A stretch of 64,000 nucleotides of DNA from Caulobacter vibrioides (lineage in GTDB: Bacteria; Pseudomonadota; Alphaproteobacteria; Caulobacterales; Caulobacteraceae): NCBI RefSeq assembly GCF_002310375.3, contig NZ_CP023315.3, positions 744,001-808,000 of the forward strand. Reading direction: 5' to 3'. A program made the position numbers and the translations under genes. The notes under the pieces are model-generated. The model had not been told where the DNA came from. It made no database searches and was given only the letters and a program-made list of their open reading frames with translations. Numbering within the stretch: the first letter of the stretch is position 1; each line of letters starts with the position of its first letter. Of the stretch, positions 1 to 8,582 are shown in pieces.

Positions 1-30
1 CCCAGCACCAGGCGTAGGGCGCCAGCCATG
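1..30 (-). CDS. Possible start of a further gene after chrR (cut by window edge)
   Basis: An ATG on the minus strand at 30-28 opens a frame reading MAGALRLVLG that runs off the left edge. It begins 11 bases after the chrR stop codon, so it may be the third gene of the sigma/chrR operon. Only ten codons are visible and there is no clear ribosome-binding site, so neither the gene nor a product can be confirmed. Confidence 0.3.
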
Positions 31-41
31 TCGTGTCTGGC

Positions 42-680
42 CTAGAGCTTGACGAACGGCGCGAGCAGCTTGCCCATCCGGCCCGGCAGCTGGATCTGGC
101 CGTCCAGGGCCGCCACGCACAGGCAGGGCTTACTGGAGACCACGCGCGGCTGGTGCAGCACGCTGGGGTCGGCTTCCTCGAAGTCGCCTTCCTCGAACAC
201 GCCGCTCTCGGTGGCGTAGGCGCCCTCGATCACGCAGGTCAGCTCGACGCCGCCATGGGTGTGACGCGGCGTGGACTGGCCCGGCGCGATCTTCAGCAGG
301 ATCACCCGGCAGTCGCCGTCGCGCGGACCCAGGACGTCGCGGACCCGCACGCCCGGACCCAGCCAGCGCCAGGGGCCCAGCTCGAAACCGCGCAGCGGCG
401 CGGGCAGGGTGGGGTCGGTCCGGTCCGGGTGCGGCATGGGCGCCGGGGGCGCGGGCGCGTCCAGCAGGGCCAGGGTCTTGTCGAGCGCGCCGGCGTCCAG
501 GGTGCTGGGCTCCAGGTCCTCCAGCACGCCGCCGCCGACGGCCTGGCCAAGGTCGGACCAGACGCGGGTTTCGGGACGCAGGGCCAGGTGCGTGGCCACG
601 ACCACGGCTTCGGGCGGGCTCAGGGTGCCGGCGGCGTAGGCCAGCAGACGCTCTTCACTGGGGAGACGACGCAGGCTCAC
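42..680 (-). CDS. chrR: ChrR-like cupin anti-sigma factor with degenerate N-terminal zinc site
   Basis: A 212-residue ChrR-family anti-sigma factor, expected to hold the adjacent ECF sigma factor inactive in the cytoplasm until singlet oxygen, peroxide or metal stress. The C-terminal cupin (about residues 95-200) keeps the metal ligands expected from Rhodobacter ChrR: H140, H142, E146 and H176, plus a CxC pair at C186/C188. The N-terminal anti-sigma domain keeps H31, but the HxxxCxxC motif reads HLALRPETR, so both cysteines are replaced (R35, T38) and the N-terminal His ligand is not evident. Translation starts at a GTG that overlaps the sigma-factor stop (GTGA), indicating translational coupling. 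Identity is clear from family architecture; how it binds sigma without the full zinc site is open. Confidence 0.88.
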   Translation of the reverse strand: MSLRRLPSEERLLAYAAGTLSPPEAVVVATHLALRPETRVWSDLGQAVGGGVLEDLEPSTLDAGALDKTLALLDAPAPPAPMPHPDRTDPTLPAPLRGFELGPWRWLGPGVRVRDVLGPRDGDCRVILLKIAPGQSTPRHTHGGVELTCVIEGAYATESGVFEEGDFEEADPSVLHQPRVVSSKPCLCVAALDGQIQLPGRMGKLLAPFVKL

Positions 681-1288
681 GACGCGACTCCCGCCTCGCG
701 CTCGATAAAGGCGCGCAGCTTCATCATGCCAAAGCGGATCCGGGCCTTGACGGTGCCCAGGGGCACGCCCAGCGCTTCGGAGATCTGACTGTGGGTCTGT
801 TCCTGGAAGAAAGCCATTTCGATTGCTTGGGACTGGTCGGGGTTAAGGGTTTGCATCGCGGAGCGGACGATCTGGGCGTCCTGCATGCCGCTGAGGATGG
901 CGTCGGGTTGGGGGGGCTCTTCGGCACCGAGGTTCAGATCCACCGCGTAGAGGGCCGATGAGCCACGACGCAGGCTGTCGATCCGCAGGTTCCGGGCGAT
1001 GGTGAAGATCCAGGCGGCCGCCGAGGCGCGCTTGGGATCGAAATAGTGGGCCTTGCGCCAGACCGCGAGCATGACCTCCTGGGCCAGCTCCTCGGCCGCC
1101 GACGGCGTGGAGCCGCTGCGCACCAGCAGGGTCTTCACCCGGGGCGCATAGTGGGCGAACAGCTCGGCGAACGCGGCGCGGTCCTGCGACTGCGCGATCC
1201 GCGTAATCAGCGCGCCGCCGTCATACTGTGCAGCGCTCACGCGTGAGCCGCCGCGAGATCGAGACTGAGCGTGTCCTGTCGCATACAT
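677..1288 (-). CDS. sigE: ECF RNA polymerase sigma factor (SigE/RpoE, ChrR-partner group)
   Basis: A 203-residue extracytoplasmic-function sigma factor. Region 2 is visible around 'AEELAQEVMLAVWRKA' and 'AWIFTIARNLRIDSLRR' and region 4 around 'ISEALGVPLGTVKARI', a helix-turn-helix for the -35 element. Its immediate partner is the ChrR-type anti-sigma downstream, with which it overlaps by four bases, so it should be released under photooxidative, peroxide or cadmium stress, as described for sigma-E/ChrR in Caulobacter. The start chosen is ATG at 1288. A GTG at 1240 (VSAAQYD) would give a 187-residue protein nearer the usual family length and fits the putative promoter at 1294-1322 better. The long open frame upstream of 1288 is antisense to the next gene and is not real. 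Confidence 0.9.
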   Translation of the reverse strand: MYATGHAQSRSRGGSRVSAAQYDGGALITRIAQSQDRAAFAELFAHYAPRVKTLLVRSGSTPSAAEELAQEVMLAVWRKAHYFDPKRASAAAWIFTIARNLRIDSLRRGSSALYAVDLNLGAEEPPQPDAILSGMQDAQIVRSAMQTLNPDQSQAIEMAFFQEQTHSQISEALGVPLGTVKARIRFGMMKLRAFIEREAGVAS

Positions 1289-1293
1289 GCCCA

Positions 1294-1322
1294 CTATACG
1301 GAGCCTTGGCGGGAACGGATGA
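1294..1322 (-). promoter_or_regulatory. Possible autoregulated ECF (SigE) promoter
   Basis: On the minus strand TCATCC (1322-1317) is followed after 17 bases by GTATAG (1299-1294). This resembles the TGATCC...TA-type promoters of ChrR-partner sigma factors, which are normally autoregulated. A transcript from here would start next to ATG 1288, which favours leaderless initiation or the GTG start at 1240. One mismatch in each box keeps confidence low. Confidence 0.33.
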
Positions 1323-1465
1323 CTCAAGTTCCGCGTACGCGATGTTTTTTTTGCTATGAGGTCTTTGGGACTTGGGCTGACTGTCATGCCGGAGCCTTCG
1401 GCGTCATGCCGCAAGCGACGCGATGAAAGCCGCGACGTGCCAAAGCTTCCAGGCCTGAGCCCTTC

Positions 1466-2899
1466 ATGTCGCTGACTCTTGATCGCCGCCGCCTGATCGC
1501 CGGCCTCGCCGTCGCCCCGCTCGCCGCGCCCACCGACCTGCCCGCCGATGCGGTTGCCGAGGATGTGCGGCTGCTGCGTCAGGCCTATGAGGCGCTGCAC
1601 CCCGGCCTGCTGCGCTACAACACCGCGAAGGTCATGGCGGGTCGCTTCGAGCGGCTGCAAGGCGCGGGGCGTGTCAGCCTGGAGCGGTTCTATCTGGATG
1701 TGTCGCGGCTGCTGACGACGGTGCGCTGCGGCCATACCTACGCCAACTTCTACAATCAGCGCGGGCCGATCCGCGCGGCGTTGTTCGAGCGCGCCGATCG
1801 CGTGCCGTTCCAGTTCGTCTGGCTGGGCCAGCGTATGGTGGTGACCGCCGATCCGTGGGGCCTTGGCCTGTCGCGAGGCGACGAGGTTGTCAGCTTCAAC
1901 GGCGTTCCGGCGGGCCGCATCCTGGAGGCGCTGATCACCTTGGCGCGAGCGGACGGCGGCAATGACGGCAAGCGCCGGGCCCTGATGTCCGTTCAGGGGC
2001 TGGACGGCTATGAAAGCTTCGATGTCTTCTACCCGCTGTTGTTCGGCGCGCGAACGCGCCACACGGCGGTGGTCGAGGGCGCTGACGGGCGTCGCCGGAC
2101 GCTGGTCGCGCCGGCGGTGTCGCTGGAGCAGCGTCGCGCCCAGCGTCCGCCCCGCATGGACGCCCGGGGTGACGCCCCCCTCTGGACCCTGAGCCGGCAA
2201 GGCGACGCGGCGATCCTGACCATGCCCACCTGGGGGCTCTATAATTCGAAGTGGGATTGGCGCGGCTGGCTGGACCGGGAGATCGACGCCTTGATCACCC
2301 AGAACGTTCCGCGCCTGATCATCGATATCCGCGACAATGAAGGGGGGCTGGACTGCGGCGATGCGCTCATCGCCCGCCTGATCGACGCGCCGTTGCGCAA
2401 GACCTTCCAGCGCCGGTTGACCCGCTACCGCAAGATCCCTGACGCGCTTCGGCCCCATCTCGACACCTGGGATCGCAGCTTCGATGACTGGGGCGCCGAC
2501 GCGCAGCCGCTTGATGAGCGCTTCTTCACCCTCAAGCAGGGGGGTGACGAGGGCGGCGTCATCGCGCCCAAGGGGCCGCGCTATGGCGGGCAGGTGCGAG
2601 TGCTGATCGGGCCGCAGAACAGCTCGGCGACCTTCCAGTTCGCCAATCTGATGCGTCGCGAGCGCCTGGGCGCGCTGATCGGCGAGACGACAGGTGGCAA
2701 CCAACGCGGCATCAATGGCGGGGCGTTCTACTTCCTGCGGCTGCCGCGGACGGGCGTCGAGGTCGACTTGCCCCTGATCGGGACGTTCCCCCTGACGCCT
2801 CAGCCCGACGCCGGTGTGACGCCCGATATCGTTTCGCCCAGGAGCCGCGAGACCCTGGCCCGGGGCGCGGATCCGGCGATGGCCGCCGCCCTCGCCTGA
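1466..2899 (+). CDS. S41-family (C-terminal processing-like) peptidase with Tat-type leader
   Basis: A 477-residue exported protein of the S41 peptidase fold. The N-terminus 'LDRRRLIAGLAVAPLAA' looks like a twin-arginine or Sec signal. The central part contains a PDZ-like stretch ('GLSRGDEVVSFNGVPAG', about residues 135-150). The catalytic tail follows: 'LIIDIRDNEGG' and the nucleophile region 'GPQNSSATFQFAN' with S386/S387, then 'GETTGGNQRG'. S41 members use a Ser-Lys dyad or a Ser-His-Ser-Glu set; which applies here cannot be decided by eye. It is divergent from sigE and likely acts in the periplasm on peptides or as a housekeeping hydrolase. The substrate is unknown. Confidence 0.8.
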   Translation: MSLTLDRRRLIAGLAVAPLAAPTDLPADAVAEDVRLLRQAYEALHPGLLRYNTAKVMAGRFERLQGAGRVSLERFYLDVSRLLTTVRCGHTYANFYNQRGPIRAALFERADRVPFQFVWLGQRMVVTADPWGLGLSRGDEVVSFNGVPAGRILEALITLARADGGNDGKRRALMSVQGLDGYESFDVFYPLLFGARTRHTAVVEGADGRRRTLVAPAVSLEQRRAQRPPRMDARGDAPLWTLSRQGDAAILTMPTWGLYNSKWDWRGWLDREIDALITQNVPRLIIDIRDNEGGLDCGDALIARLIDAPLRKTFQRRLTRYRKIPDALRPHLDTWDRSFDDWGADAQPLDERFFTLKQGGDEGGVIAPKGPRYGGQVRVLIGPQNSSATFQFANLMRRERLGALIGETTGGNQRGINGGAFYFLRLPRTGVEVDLPLIGTFPLTPQPDAGVTPDIVSPRSRETLARGADPAMAAALA

Positions 2900-2938
2900 G
2901 ATCTGGCGCCTGAGGTCCGGCGCCTGAGGTCTGGCCGG

Positions 2939-3310
2939 TCAGCGCTTGCTGCGCTTGGCCTGGATCTCTTCGGGCGTCAGCTTGCGGATGTGGGTGACCG
3001 GGTAGCGCTGGATGCCGATATCGCCGGGCACGATGATCGTCGCGTCCGTCCCGGCGCAGACCCACGAGCCGCCACGCGCCTGGATGCCCAGATTCATCGT
3101 CCAGTCGATGTCGGGCGAGGGGGCGAACAGGGTTAGCCGGTAGACGTTGCGTGGACTGACCGAGACGTCGACCGTCTGATCGTCGATGACATTGAAGCCG
3201 TTGACGTCTGAAGCGCGGAAACAGGCGCGTTCGGCCTTGGGTTCCGCCGCCAGGCTGGGCCCGGCGACCAGCAACGCGCAGAGCGCGGCGGATACGGTCA
3301 GGATACGCAT
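2939..3310 (-). CDS. Small secreted DUF6491-like protein
   Basis: A 123-residue protein with a clean Sec signal peptide (residues 1-20, 'MRILTVSAALCALLVAGPSLAA'-type core ending in A-A). The mature part contains two cysteines (in 'ACFRASDV' and 'SWVCAGTD') that could form a disulphide, and a basic C-terminus. The pattern 'CFRASDVNGF...VYRLTLFAP...' matches small alphaproteobacterial DUF6491 proteins as I remember them. The start at 3310 is preceded by GGAG at a good distance; the longer frame to 3427 adds residues before the signal peptide and is unlikely. The function is unknown. Confidence 0.75.
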   Translation of the reverse strand: MRILTVSAALCALLVAGPSLAAEPKAERACFRASDVNGFNVIDDQTVDVSVSPRNVYRLTLFAPSPDIDWTMNLGIQARGGSWVCAGTDATIIVPGDIGIQRYPVTHIRKLTPEEIQAKRSKR

Positions 3311-3411
3311 AGGGTTCACTCCAAAAAGGGGCCCCGACCCGCATAGTCTGGCCTCGGAGCGTGGCCGGCTCAAGGCATGACCCGCCCAGACCCCGACGAT
3401 GGCTGCGTCGC

Positions 3412-3480
3412 GCTCTAAATCAAACACTTAGAGCGTGACTAGCGCCGAAACCGGTTCCCACTTTCGGCGTCACGCTCTAG
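3412..3480. repeat. 69-bp palindromic intergenic repeat, copy A
   Basis: The segment has AGAGCGTGAC / GTCACGCTCT arms around a core with CGCCGAAA and ACCGGTTCC, and a leading GCTCTAAATCAAACACTT. An almost identical copy lies in reverse orientation at 59235-59303. The distal arm supplies the TAG stop of the DUF5690 gene. It probably forms a strong hairpin in RNA. Confidence 0.85.
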
Positions 3481-4778
3481 AGGCTCTTGAGCAGGCGGTT
3501 GGCGAAGAACAGGCCGATCAGGCCAAGGCCGCAGGCTAGGTACGCGCCGTTCGCCAGGAACTGTCCCCAGGCGATGTCGAGCTTGGCGAACGACTTCACC
3601 AGCAAAAGCGAGATGCTGCCGATATAGCCAAACGAGTCGGCGACATAGATCAGGAAGCCCGCCGTGCCGATCTTGCCCGTGGCGGCGATCATGCGGTCGA
3701 ACAGCATGGCGTTGAACGGCGTGTAGCCCATGTAGAGGCCCGCCCCGGCCAGCACCATCCACCAGACGGGACCCAGCCACTGCAACTGATAGGCCAGGGT
3801 CGAGGCGCCCAGCAGCACGAAGCCCAGGGCCACGAAGCCCAGGTTGAAGGCCACGGCCCGGCGGTTGTCCTTGACGCCCATCAGCGCGGCCAGGCCTAAG
3901 AGCACGATGGCCGCGACGGGAAGCTCCGACAGGGTGAAGATCGCGGCGGCGTTCTTGAAGCCAAGCTCGGCCCAGATCTCGGCCGAGAAGTTGTCGCGGA
4001 AGTCGCGCAGGGCCGTCAGGATCATGTAGACGGCGATCAGCAGGATCAGGGCCGGGGCGTGGGCGGCGAACAGGGCCGCGCGGTCCTTGGCGTTCATCGG
4101 CGCGCGCTTGACCCGCTCGGCCTCGTCGGCCGGCGTGGGCGGCGGCAGCTGAGCCAGGGCCAGCACCGCCACCAGCATCAAGGGCGCGAAGATCAGGCCC
4201 GAGACGAACGGCATCCATTTCTCGTCGATGTTCGCCAGCAGCAGCATCTTGCCCACCGACTTGGCCACGCCCGACGACAGGATGAAGCTGGCGCACAGCA
4301 TCGCCCCCAGCACTTCCGTCAGGCGGCGGCCCTCCAGAAAGCCGAACACCAGGCCCCAGATCATGCCCAGGCACAGGCCGTTCAGGTACATCGCCAGGGG
4401 GCCGATCACCGTGGGCACGGTTCCAAACAGCAGCAGCGACAGCTCGGCTCCGAAGATCAGGGCCAGGATGGTCACGGCCCGTCGGCCGGCCTGCATCTCG
4501 GAGATCACCTTGACGCCGATGAACTTGGCCGTGGCGTAGCCAGCGACCTGGGCGATCACGAGCGCGATCTTGAAGTCGAACGCGAACGGCCAGCCCTCGG
4601 TCTGGGCGTAGGCCGCCGCCGTAAAGGGCTTGCGATAGCCGAACATCGCGAAATAGACCGCGAACGACGCCAGGCCTCCGTAGAGCGCGAACAGCCAGGG
4701 CGGCGCCGAGGCCAGAAAGCGGGTCACGACGCCGCCGGCGGCGACATCGCGGCCGGGCGGATCGGTCGCTGGGGTCAT
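3477..4778 (-). CDS. DUF5690 family 12-helix membrane transporter (MFS-like)
   Basis: A 433-residue polytopic inner-membrane protein with about twelve hydrophobic segments in two halves, separated by a charged loop near residues 215-240 ('ADEAERVKRAPMNAKDRAALF'). The first helix region 'AMFGYRKPFTAAAY' and the organisation match DUF5690, a major-facilitator-like family of unknown substrate. It sits between a small secreted protein and a divergently transcribed hybrid kinase, so it may be monocistronic. No substrate can be inferred. Its stop codon lies inside the palindromic repeat at 3412-3480. Confidence 0.82.
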   Translation of the reverse strand: MTPATDPPGRDVAAGGVVTRFLASAPPWLFALYGGLASFAVYFAMFGYRKPFTAAAYAQTEGWPFAFDFKIALVIAQVAGYATAKFIGVKVISEMQAGRRAVTILALIFGAELSLLLFGTVPTVIGPLAMYLNGLCLGMIWGLVFGFLEGRRLTEVLGAMLCASFILSSGVAKSVGKMLLLANIDEKWMPFVSGLIFAPLMLVAVLALAQLPPPTPADEAERVKRAPMNAKDRAALFAAHAPALILLIAVYMILTALRDFRDNFSAEIWAELGFKNAAAIFTLSELPVAAIVLLGLAALMGVKDNRRAVAFNLGFVALGFVLLGASTLAYQLQWLGPVWWMVLAGAGLYMGYTPFNAMLFDRMIAATGKIGTAGFLIYVADSFGYIGSISLLLVKSFAKLDIAWGQFLANGAYLACGLGLIGLFFANRLLKSL

Positions 4779-4985
4779 GCTGCTTCGCCTCGATGCCTGC
4801 GCCAGCGCTCAGCTAGCCCGCTTCGAACAGGCCGAGCAATCAAACACTGGGGGCGGCGACGCTTCAGGTCGAGGTTGAGTAATCACAGGTCATGGCGCGG
4901 TGATCGGACCGCCGCGCCGCGACGCATTGTCGCAACCCGCCAATATAACGTGGTTGTTCAGGTTTTCCGGGGCGATGTGCGGGCG

Positions 4986-7316
4986 ATGCCGACGCCGTTT
5001 CCGCAAGATATCGACGCCTTGAGGGCCAGCGAGGCCTTCTTCCGCCTGTTGACCGAACAGGCCGGGGACGTGATCAGCCGTCACCGGCTCTCGGGAACCG
5101 ACCACTATGTCTCCCCGGCGGTCGAACGGATGATGGGGTGGACCGCCGAGGAGATGCTCGAGGCGGGGTTCAAGGCGTTCTATCACCCCGATGACACGCC
5201 GGCGGTCTACGAGGTCTACCAGCGGATGCGCGCGGGCGCTGAACAGTGCAGCGTGCGGTATCGCGGGCGCAGGAAGGACGGCCGCTATGTCTGGCTGGAG
5301 AGCCATCTCAGCCTGGTGAGAGACGAGCGCGGCGCGCCGTCTGAACTGGTGGCCGTCACCCGCGACATCGACGCCAGCATGCGGCTGGAAGAAGAGGCGC
5401 GGCAGGCGCGTGAGGCCGCGCGCGAAACCCAGCAACGCGCCATGCTGGCCGAACAGGTGGCCCAGGTCGCGTTCTGGCGCGTGGATCTGGTGACCAACGA
5501 CGTCTATCTGTCGCCGCGCTTCCGCGAAATCTACGGCTGGACCCAGGACGAGACCGTCTCGCTGGGCGCGGTGCTGAGCCGCTTCCACCCCGAGGACCGT
5601 CCGGCGGCGCGCGCTTGGGTCGACGAGCATCTGCGGACGGGAGAGCCGTCACGCAATCGCATGGACCGCATCATCCGGCTGGACGGCGAAGTGCGCCATA
5701 TCGTCGGCAGTTTCGAGTTCGACTTCGGCGAAGACGGGCGCCCGATCGCGATGTCCGGCACCACGGTGGACGTCAGCGATCTGGTCGCCGCCCAGCAAAG
5801 CCTGGCCAAGACCGAGTCGCGTTTCCAGGATCTGGCCAAGGCCACGCGCGACATCGTCATCGAGGTCGACCGGCGCGGCAACATCCTCTTCGTCAGCGCC
5901 GCCGTCGAGGCGGTGCTGGGATATACCGAGGCGGAACTGCTTGGGCGCAAGGCCGCCAAGCTGACCCATCCCGACGATCTGCCGCGCCTGGTCAAAGGCT
6001 TTGGTTCGGTGCTGATGGATCCCGACGCCCTGCCGCCCACGCTCGAAGCGCGGGCGCTGCACAAGGACGGTCACTGGATCTGGCTGCAGGGGCGTCCGGT
6101 GTTCAACCGTGTGGCGGGACGCATCGAGGGCGTTCTGCGCGACATCAGCGAATACAAGCGCGCGCGGGACGAGCTGGCCGCCGAACAGGCGAGGGCCGAG
6201 CAGGCGCTGGAGGCCCGGTCGGCGTTCCTGGCCAATATGAGCCACGAACTGCGCACGCCCCTGACGGCGGTGATCGGGTTCGCCGCCCTGGTCGAGGGGC
6301 TCGATGATCTGCCCGGACTGGCGCGGGACTATGTCGGCCGGATCTCCACGGCGGGCAAAGCCCTGCTGTCGGTCATCAACGACGTCCTGGAGATGTCCAA
6401 GTTGGAGACGGGGCAGGTGCAGGCGCATCTGGCCCCCTGCGCCGTGGCGCCGCTCCTGGACGATACGGTCCGGATGTTCGCCCTGCACGCGGCCGAGAAG
6501 AGCCTTCAGATCGGCGTGCGCATGGTCGACCCGCCGCCGCGCGTCCTGATGATCGATCCTGACCGCGTGCGGCAGGTGCTGATCAATCTGATCGGTAACG
6601 CCATCCGCTACACCGACATCGGATCGATCACGATCGAGGTGATTTGGCGCGGCGAACTGGAAGAGCTGTTCATCGCGGTGAAGGACACCGGCATCGGCAT
6701 CGATCCCGCCGATCAGGCGCATCTGTTCAAGCGCTTCTCGCAGATCGAATCCGCGCGCGCGCGCTCACGCGGCGGTTCGGGGCTGGGGCTGGTGATCAGC
6801 AAGGGTCTGGTTGAGGCCATGGGCGGGCGCATCGGCGCCAGCAGCAAGCCGGGCGAGGGCAGCACCTTCTGGTTCGCGATCCCGGCCTCAGGACCGCTTC
6901 GGGACGAGGACGCCGGCCCGGCGCCCGAGCCGATCTTTGAGCCCGTGCGGTCGGGCGGCCGCATCCTGCTGGCCGACGACAACGCGCTCAATCGTGAGAT
7001 GACGCGCGCGATCCTCGGGGTGTTCGACGCCGAGGTGGTCGAGGCGCGTGATGGGCAGCAGGCGGTGGAGGCCGCGCGCGTTCAGGCCTTCGATCTGATT
7101 CTGATGGATATCCGCATGCCGGTGCTGGATGGGCTGGACGCCACACGCGCCATCCGCGCCGAACCTGGGCCCAACCAGGGAGCCCCAATCCTGGCGTTCT
7201 CGGCCGACATGGACTTCCAGCTGTCCGACATCTTCGATGGCCTGGTGCGCAAGCCGATCACCGCCGCCCAACTGATCCAGGCCGTGGCGGGCGCGCAGCG
7301 TTCCGTCGCGATCTGA
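4986..7316 (+). CDS. PAS-PAS-PAS hybrid sensor histidine kinase with receiver
   Basis: A 776-residue soluble hybrid kinase with no membrane segments. Three PAS/PAC modules (about 15-135, 150-275 and 280-400) carry PAC-type ends such as 'LVAVTRDIDASM' and 'IEGVLRDISEYKR'. A HisKA domain follows with phospho-acceptor H420 in 'NMSHELRTPL', then an HATPase with N box 'LINLIGNAIRYTD' and G1 'VKDTGIGID', then a C-terminal receiver with 'LLADDNALN' and phospho-acceptor D708 in 'LILMDIRMP'. The start at 4986 precedes the first PAS directly; the longer frame upstream is antisense to the transporter. The ligand is unknown, and no partner regulator or phosphotransferase is adjacent. A bidirectional hairpin terminator follows. 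Confidence 0.9.
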   Translation: MPTPFPQDIDALRASEAFFRLLTEQAGDVISRHRLSGTDHYVSPAVERMMGWTAEEMLEAGFKAFYHPDDTPAVYEVYQRMRAGAEQCSVRYRGRRKDGRYVWLESHLSLVRDERGAPSELVAVTRDIDASMRLEEEARQAREAARETQQRAMLAEQVAQVAFWRVDLVTNDVYLSPRFREIYGWTQDETVSLGAVLSRFHPEDRPAARAWVDEHLRTGEPSRNRMDRIIRLDGEVRHIVGSFEFDFGEDGRPIAMSGTTVDVSDLVAAQQSLAKTESRFQDLAKATRDIVIEVDRRGNILFVSAAVEAVLGYTEAELLGRKAAKLTHPDDLPRLVKGFGSVLMDPDALPPTLEARALHKDGHWIWLQGRPVFNRVAGRIEGVLRDISEYKRARDELAAEQARAEQALEARSAFLANMSHELRTPLTAVIGFAALVEGLDDLPGLARDYVGRISTAGKALLSVINDVLEMSKLETGQVQAHLAPCAVAPLLDDTVRMFALHAAEKSLQIGVRMVDPPPRVLMIDPDRVRQVLINLIGNAIRYTDIGSITIEVIWRGELEELFIAVKDTGIGIDPADQAHLFKRFSQIESARARSRGGSGLGLVISKGLVEAMGGRIGASSKPGEGSTFWFAIPASGPLRDEDAGPAPEPIFEPVRSGGRILLADDNALNREMTRAILGVFDAEVVEARDGQQAVEAARVQAFDLILMDIRMPVLDGLDATRAIRAEPGPNQGAPILAFSADMDFQLSDIFDGLVRKPITAAQLIQAVAGAQRSVAI

Positions 7317-7331
7317 GGGAGCGGTCAAACA

Positions 7332-7366
7332 AAAACGCCCTCCGCTGGGCGGAGGGCGTCTTCTAA
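7332..7366. terminator. Bidirectional intrinsic terminator
   Basis: GCCCTCCGC and GCGGAGGGC form a nine-base stem with a short loop. An A-rich run precedes it and a T-containing run follows, so it can end both the hybrid kinase transcript (+) and the cdnL transcript (-). Confidence 0.85.
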
Positions 7367-7385
7367 ATCGTTGGCAGAGCCTAGA

Positions 7386-7889
7386 TTAGGCGGCCTTGAC
7401 CAGCGACTTGGTCAGGATGCCGATGGCGGCTTCGCGGTCGATGCGCTCGATGGCGGCGACTTCGCGGGCCATGCGGTCCAGGGCCGATTCATACAGCTGG
7501 CGTTCCGAATAGGATTGTTCCGGCTGGTTTTCGGCGCGGTGCAGGTCGCGGACCACCTCGGCGATCGAGATCAGGTCGCCCGAATTGATCTTGGCTTCGT
7601 ATTCCTGGGCGCGGCGCGACCACATGGTGCGCTTCACGCGGGCGCGGCCCTTCAGGGTGGTCAGCGCCTGGCTGACCGTGCCGCCTTCGGCCAGCGGACG
7701 CAGGCCGGCCGTCTTGGCCTTCTTGGTCGGGACGCGCAGGGTCATTTTTTCGTGGTCGAAGGTGATGACGTAGACTTCGAGCGACATGCCGGCCACTTCC
7801 TGGGTCTCGATCGCCTGAATGCTGCCCACGCCGTGCGCGGGATAAACGACGTGATCGCCGACCGAGAATTCCAGACCAGTCTTGCTCAT
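7386..7889 (-). CDS. cdnL: CarD-family transcription regulator CdnL
   Basis: A 167-residue CarD_CdnL_TRCF protein that binds the RNA polymerase beta subunit and stabilises open complexes at promoters of rRNA and biosynthetic genes. The N-terminal RNAP-interaction domain begins 'FSVGDHVVYPAHGVG', followed by an all-helical C-terminal domain with 'LKGRARVKRTMWSRRAQEYEAKI', the conserved Trp-containing DNA-contact region. The protein ends in Ala-Ala, which in Caulobacter CdnL is the ClpXP degradation signal used during starvation. The start at 7889 has a GAGGA ribosome-binding site; the frame to 7943 is an unneeded extension. It lies downstream of fdxA with its own ~350-base leader region. Confidence 0.95.
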   Translation of the reverse strand: MSKTGLEFSVGDHVVYPAHGVGSIQAIETQEVAGMSLEVYVITFDHEKMTLRVPTKKAKTAGLRPLAEGGTVSQALTTLKGRARVKRTMWSRRAQEYEAKINSGDLISIAEVVRDLHRAENQPEQSYSERQLYESALDRMAREVAAIERIDREAAIGILTKSLVKAA

Positions 7890-8129
7890 GTTCGTCCTCT
7901 TCAATACGGACCCGCGGGGTCCGAACGCCGTCATCATTCCCAAACCAAAGGCGACAGGTTCCCGCTCCGCGGAATACGGAACGCGGGGCTAAGCCTGTCA
8001 GGATTTGGAATAGACCTCTAAGACACCCTTCGCCTTCGATCGGGCGGGCCGGTTCAAATGGGTTTTCTGAAACGGCTTCTTCGACAAGACGGACCGTCGC
8101 GAACGAGCGCGGCTGTCACGTCGTCGAAG

Positions 8130-8158
8130 ACAATAGCATAAAATTAAGCCCCTTGAAA
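8130..8158 (-). promoter_or_regulatory. Candidate cdnL promoter
   Basis: On the minus strand TTTCAA (8158-8153) and TATTGT (8135-8130) are separated by 17 bases, in a locally A/T-rich stretch that stands out from the surrounding GC. It is placed to drive cdnL separately from fdxA. Confidence 0.45.
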
Positions 8159-8187
8159 GGGTTGCGTCCTGGCGCGCGGAAAGGCGT

Positions 8188-8220
8188 CGCCAAGCTTTCG
8201 CGGGGCGGTCAAGCTTGGCG
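8188..8220. terminator. Hairpin downstream of fdxA
   Basis: Perfect 10-bp arms CGCCAAGCTT and AAGCTTGGCG flank a 13-base loop just past the fdxA stop. It lacks a clear U-tract, so it may be a weak terminator or an RNA-stabilising element. The same 15-mer GGCGTCGCCAAGCTT recurs near 45700. Confidence 0.5.
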
Positions 8221-8240
8221 CTTGAGAAATCGCGTGGGGA

Positions 8241-8582
8241 TCAGGAGCCCTTGCCGGGTTTTTCGCTGAAGTACTTCTCGTACTTGCCGGTCTCGCGCTC
8301 GAAATCCTCGCGGTCAGCGGGCGGCTCGCCCTTGACCGTGATGTTCGGCCAAACCTTGGCATAGTCGGCGTTGATCTTCAGCCACTTGCCGTCGGCCTCG
8401 TCCTCGGTGTCCGGCTTGATGGCGTCGACCGGGCATTCGGGTTCGCAGACGCCGCAATCGATGCACTCATCGGGATTGATGACGAGGAAGTTCTCGCCTT
8501 CGTAGAAGCAATCGACCGGACACACCTCCACGCAGTCCATGAACTTGCAGCGGACGCAGGCGTCGGTGACGATGTAGGTCAT
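8241..8582 (-). CDS. fdxA: Ferredoxin FdxA, 7Fe-8S type
   Basis: A 113-residue ferredoxin of the FdxA/ferredoxin II type, an essential-looking electron carrier common in alphaproteobacteria. The first cluster motif is '[17 protein letters not shown]' and the second is '[12 protein letters not shown]'. The extra spacing in the first motif is typical of a [3Fe-4S] plus [4Fe-4S] pair. A C-terminal extension rich in charged residues (about 65-113) is characteristic of the family. It stands directly upstream of cdnL, a conserved neighbourhood in this class. Confidence 0.95.
   Translation of the reverse strand: MTYIVTDACVRCKFMDCVEVCPVDCFYEGENFLVINPDECIDCGVCEPECPVDAIKPDTEDEADGKWLKINADYAKVWPNITVKGEPPADREDFERETGKYEKYFSEKPGKGS

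Larger units (their letters stand above)
7890..8240. other. Intergenic region between cdnL and fdxA
   Basis: No gene is seen here. On the minus strand it holds a possible sigma-70-type promoter for cdnL (8130-8158) and, next to fdxA, a 10-bp-stem hairpin (8188-8220). The stretch from 7890 to 8129 would be a ~240-nt cdnL leader with no other obvious signal. Confidence 0.6.

Noticed and set aside
677..2704. 675-residue minus frame spanning the S41 peptidase region and sigE
   Set aside because: Only the last ~200 residues resemble a protein; the rest is antisense to a clear S41 peptidase. The sigma factor is kept with a start at 1288.
4059..4985. Long N-terminal extension of the hybrid kinase
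   Set aside because: It is antisense to the DUF5690 transporter, Gln/Arg/His-rich and unlike any domain; the kinase begins at 4986.
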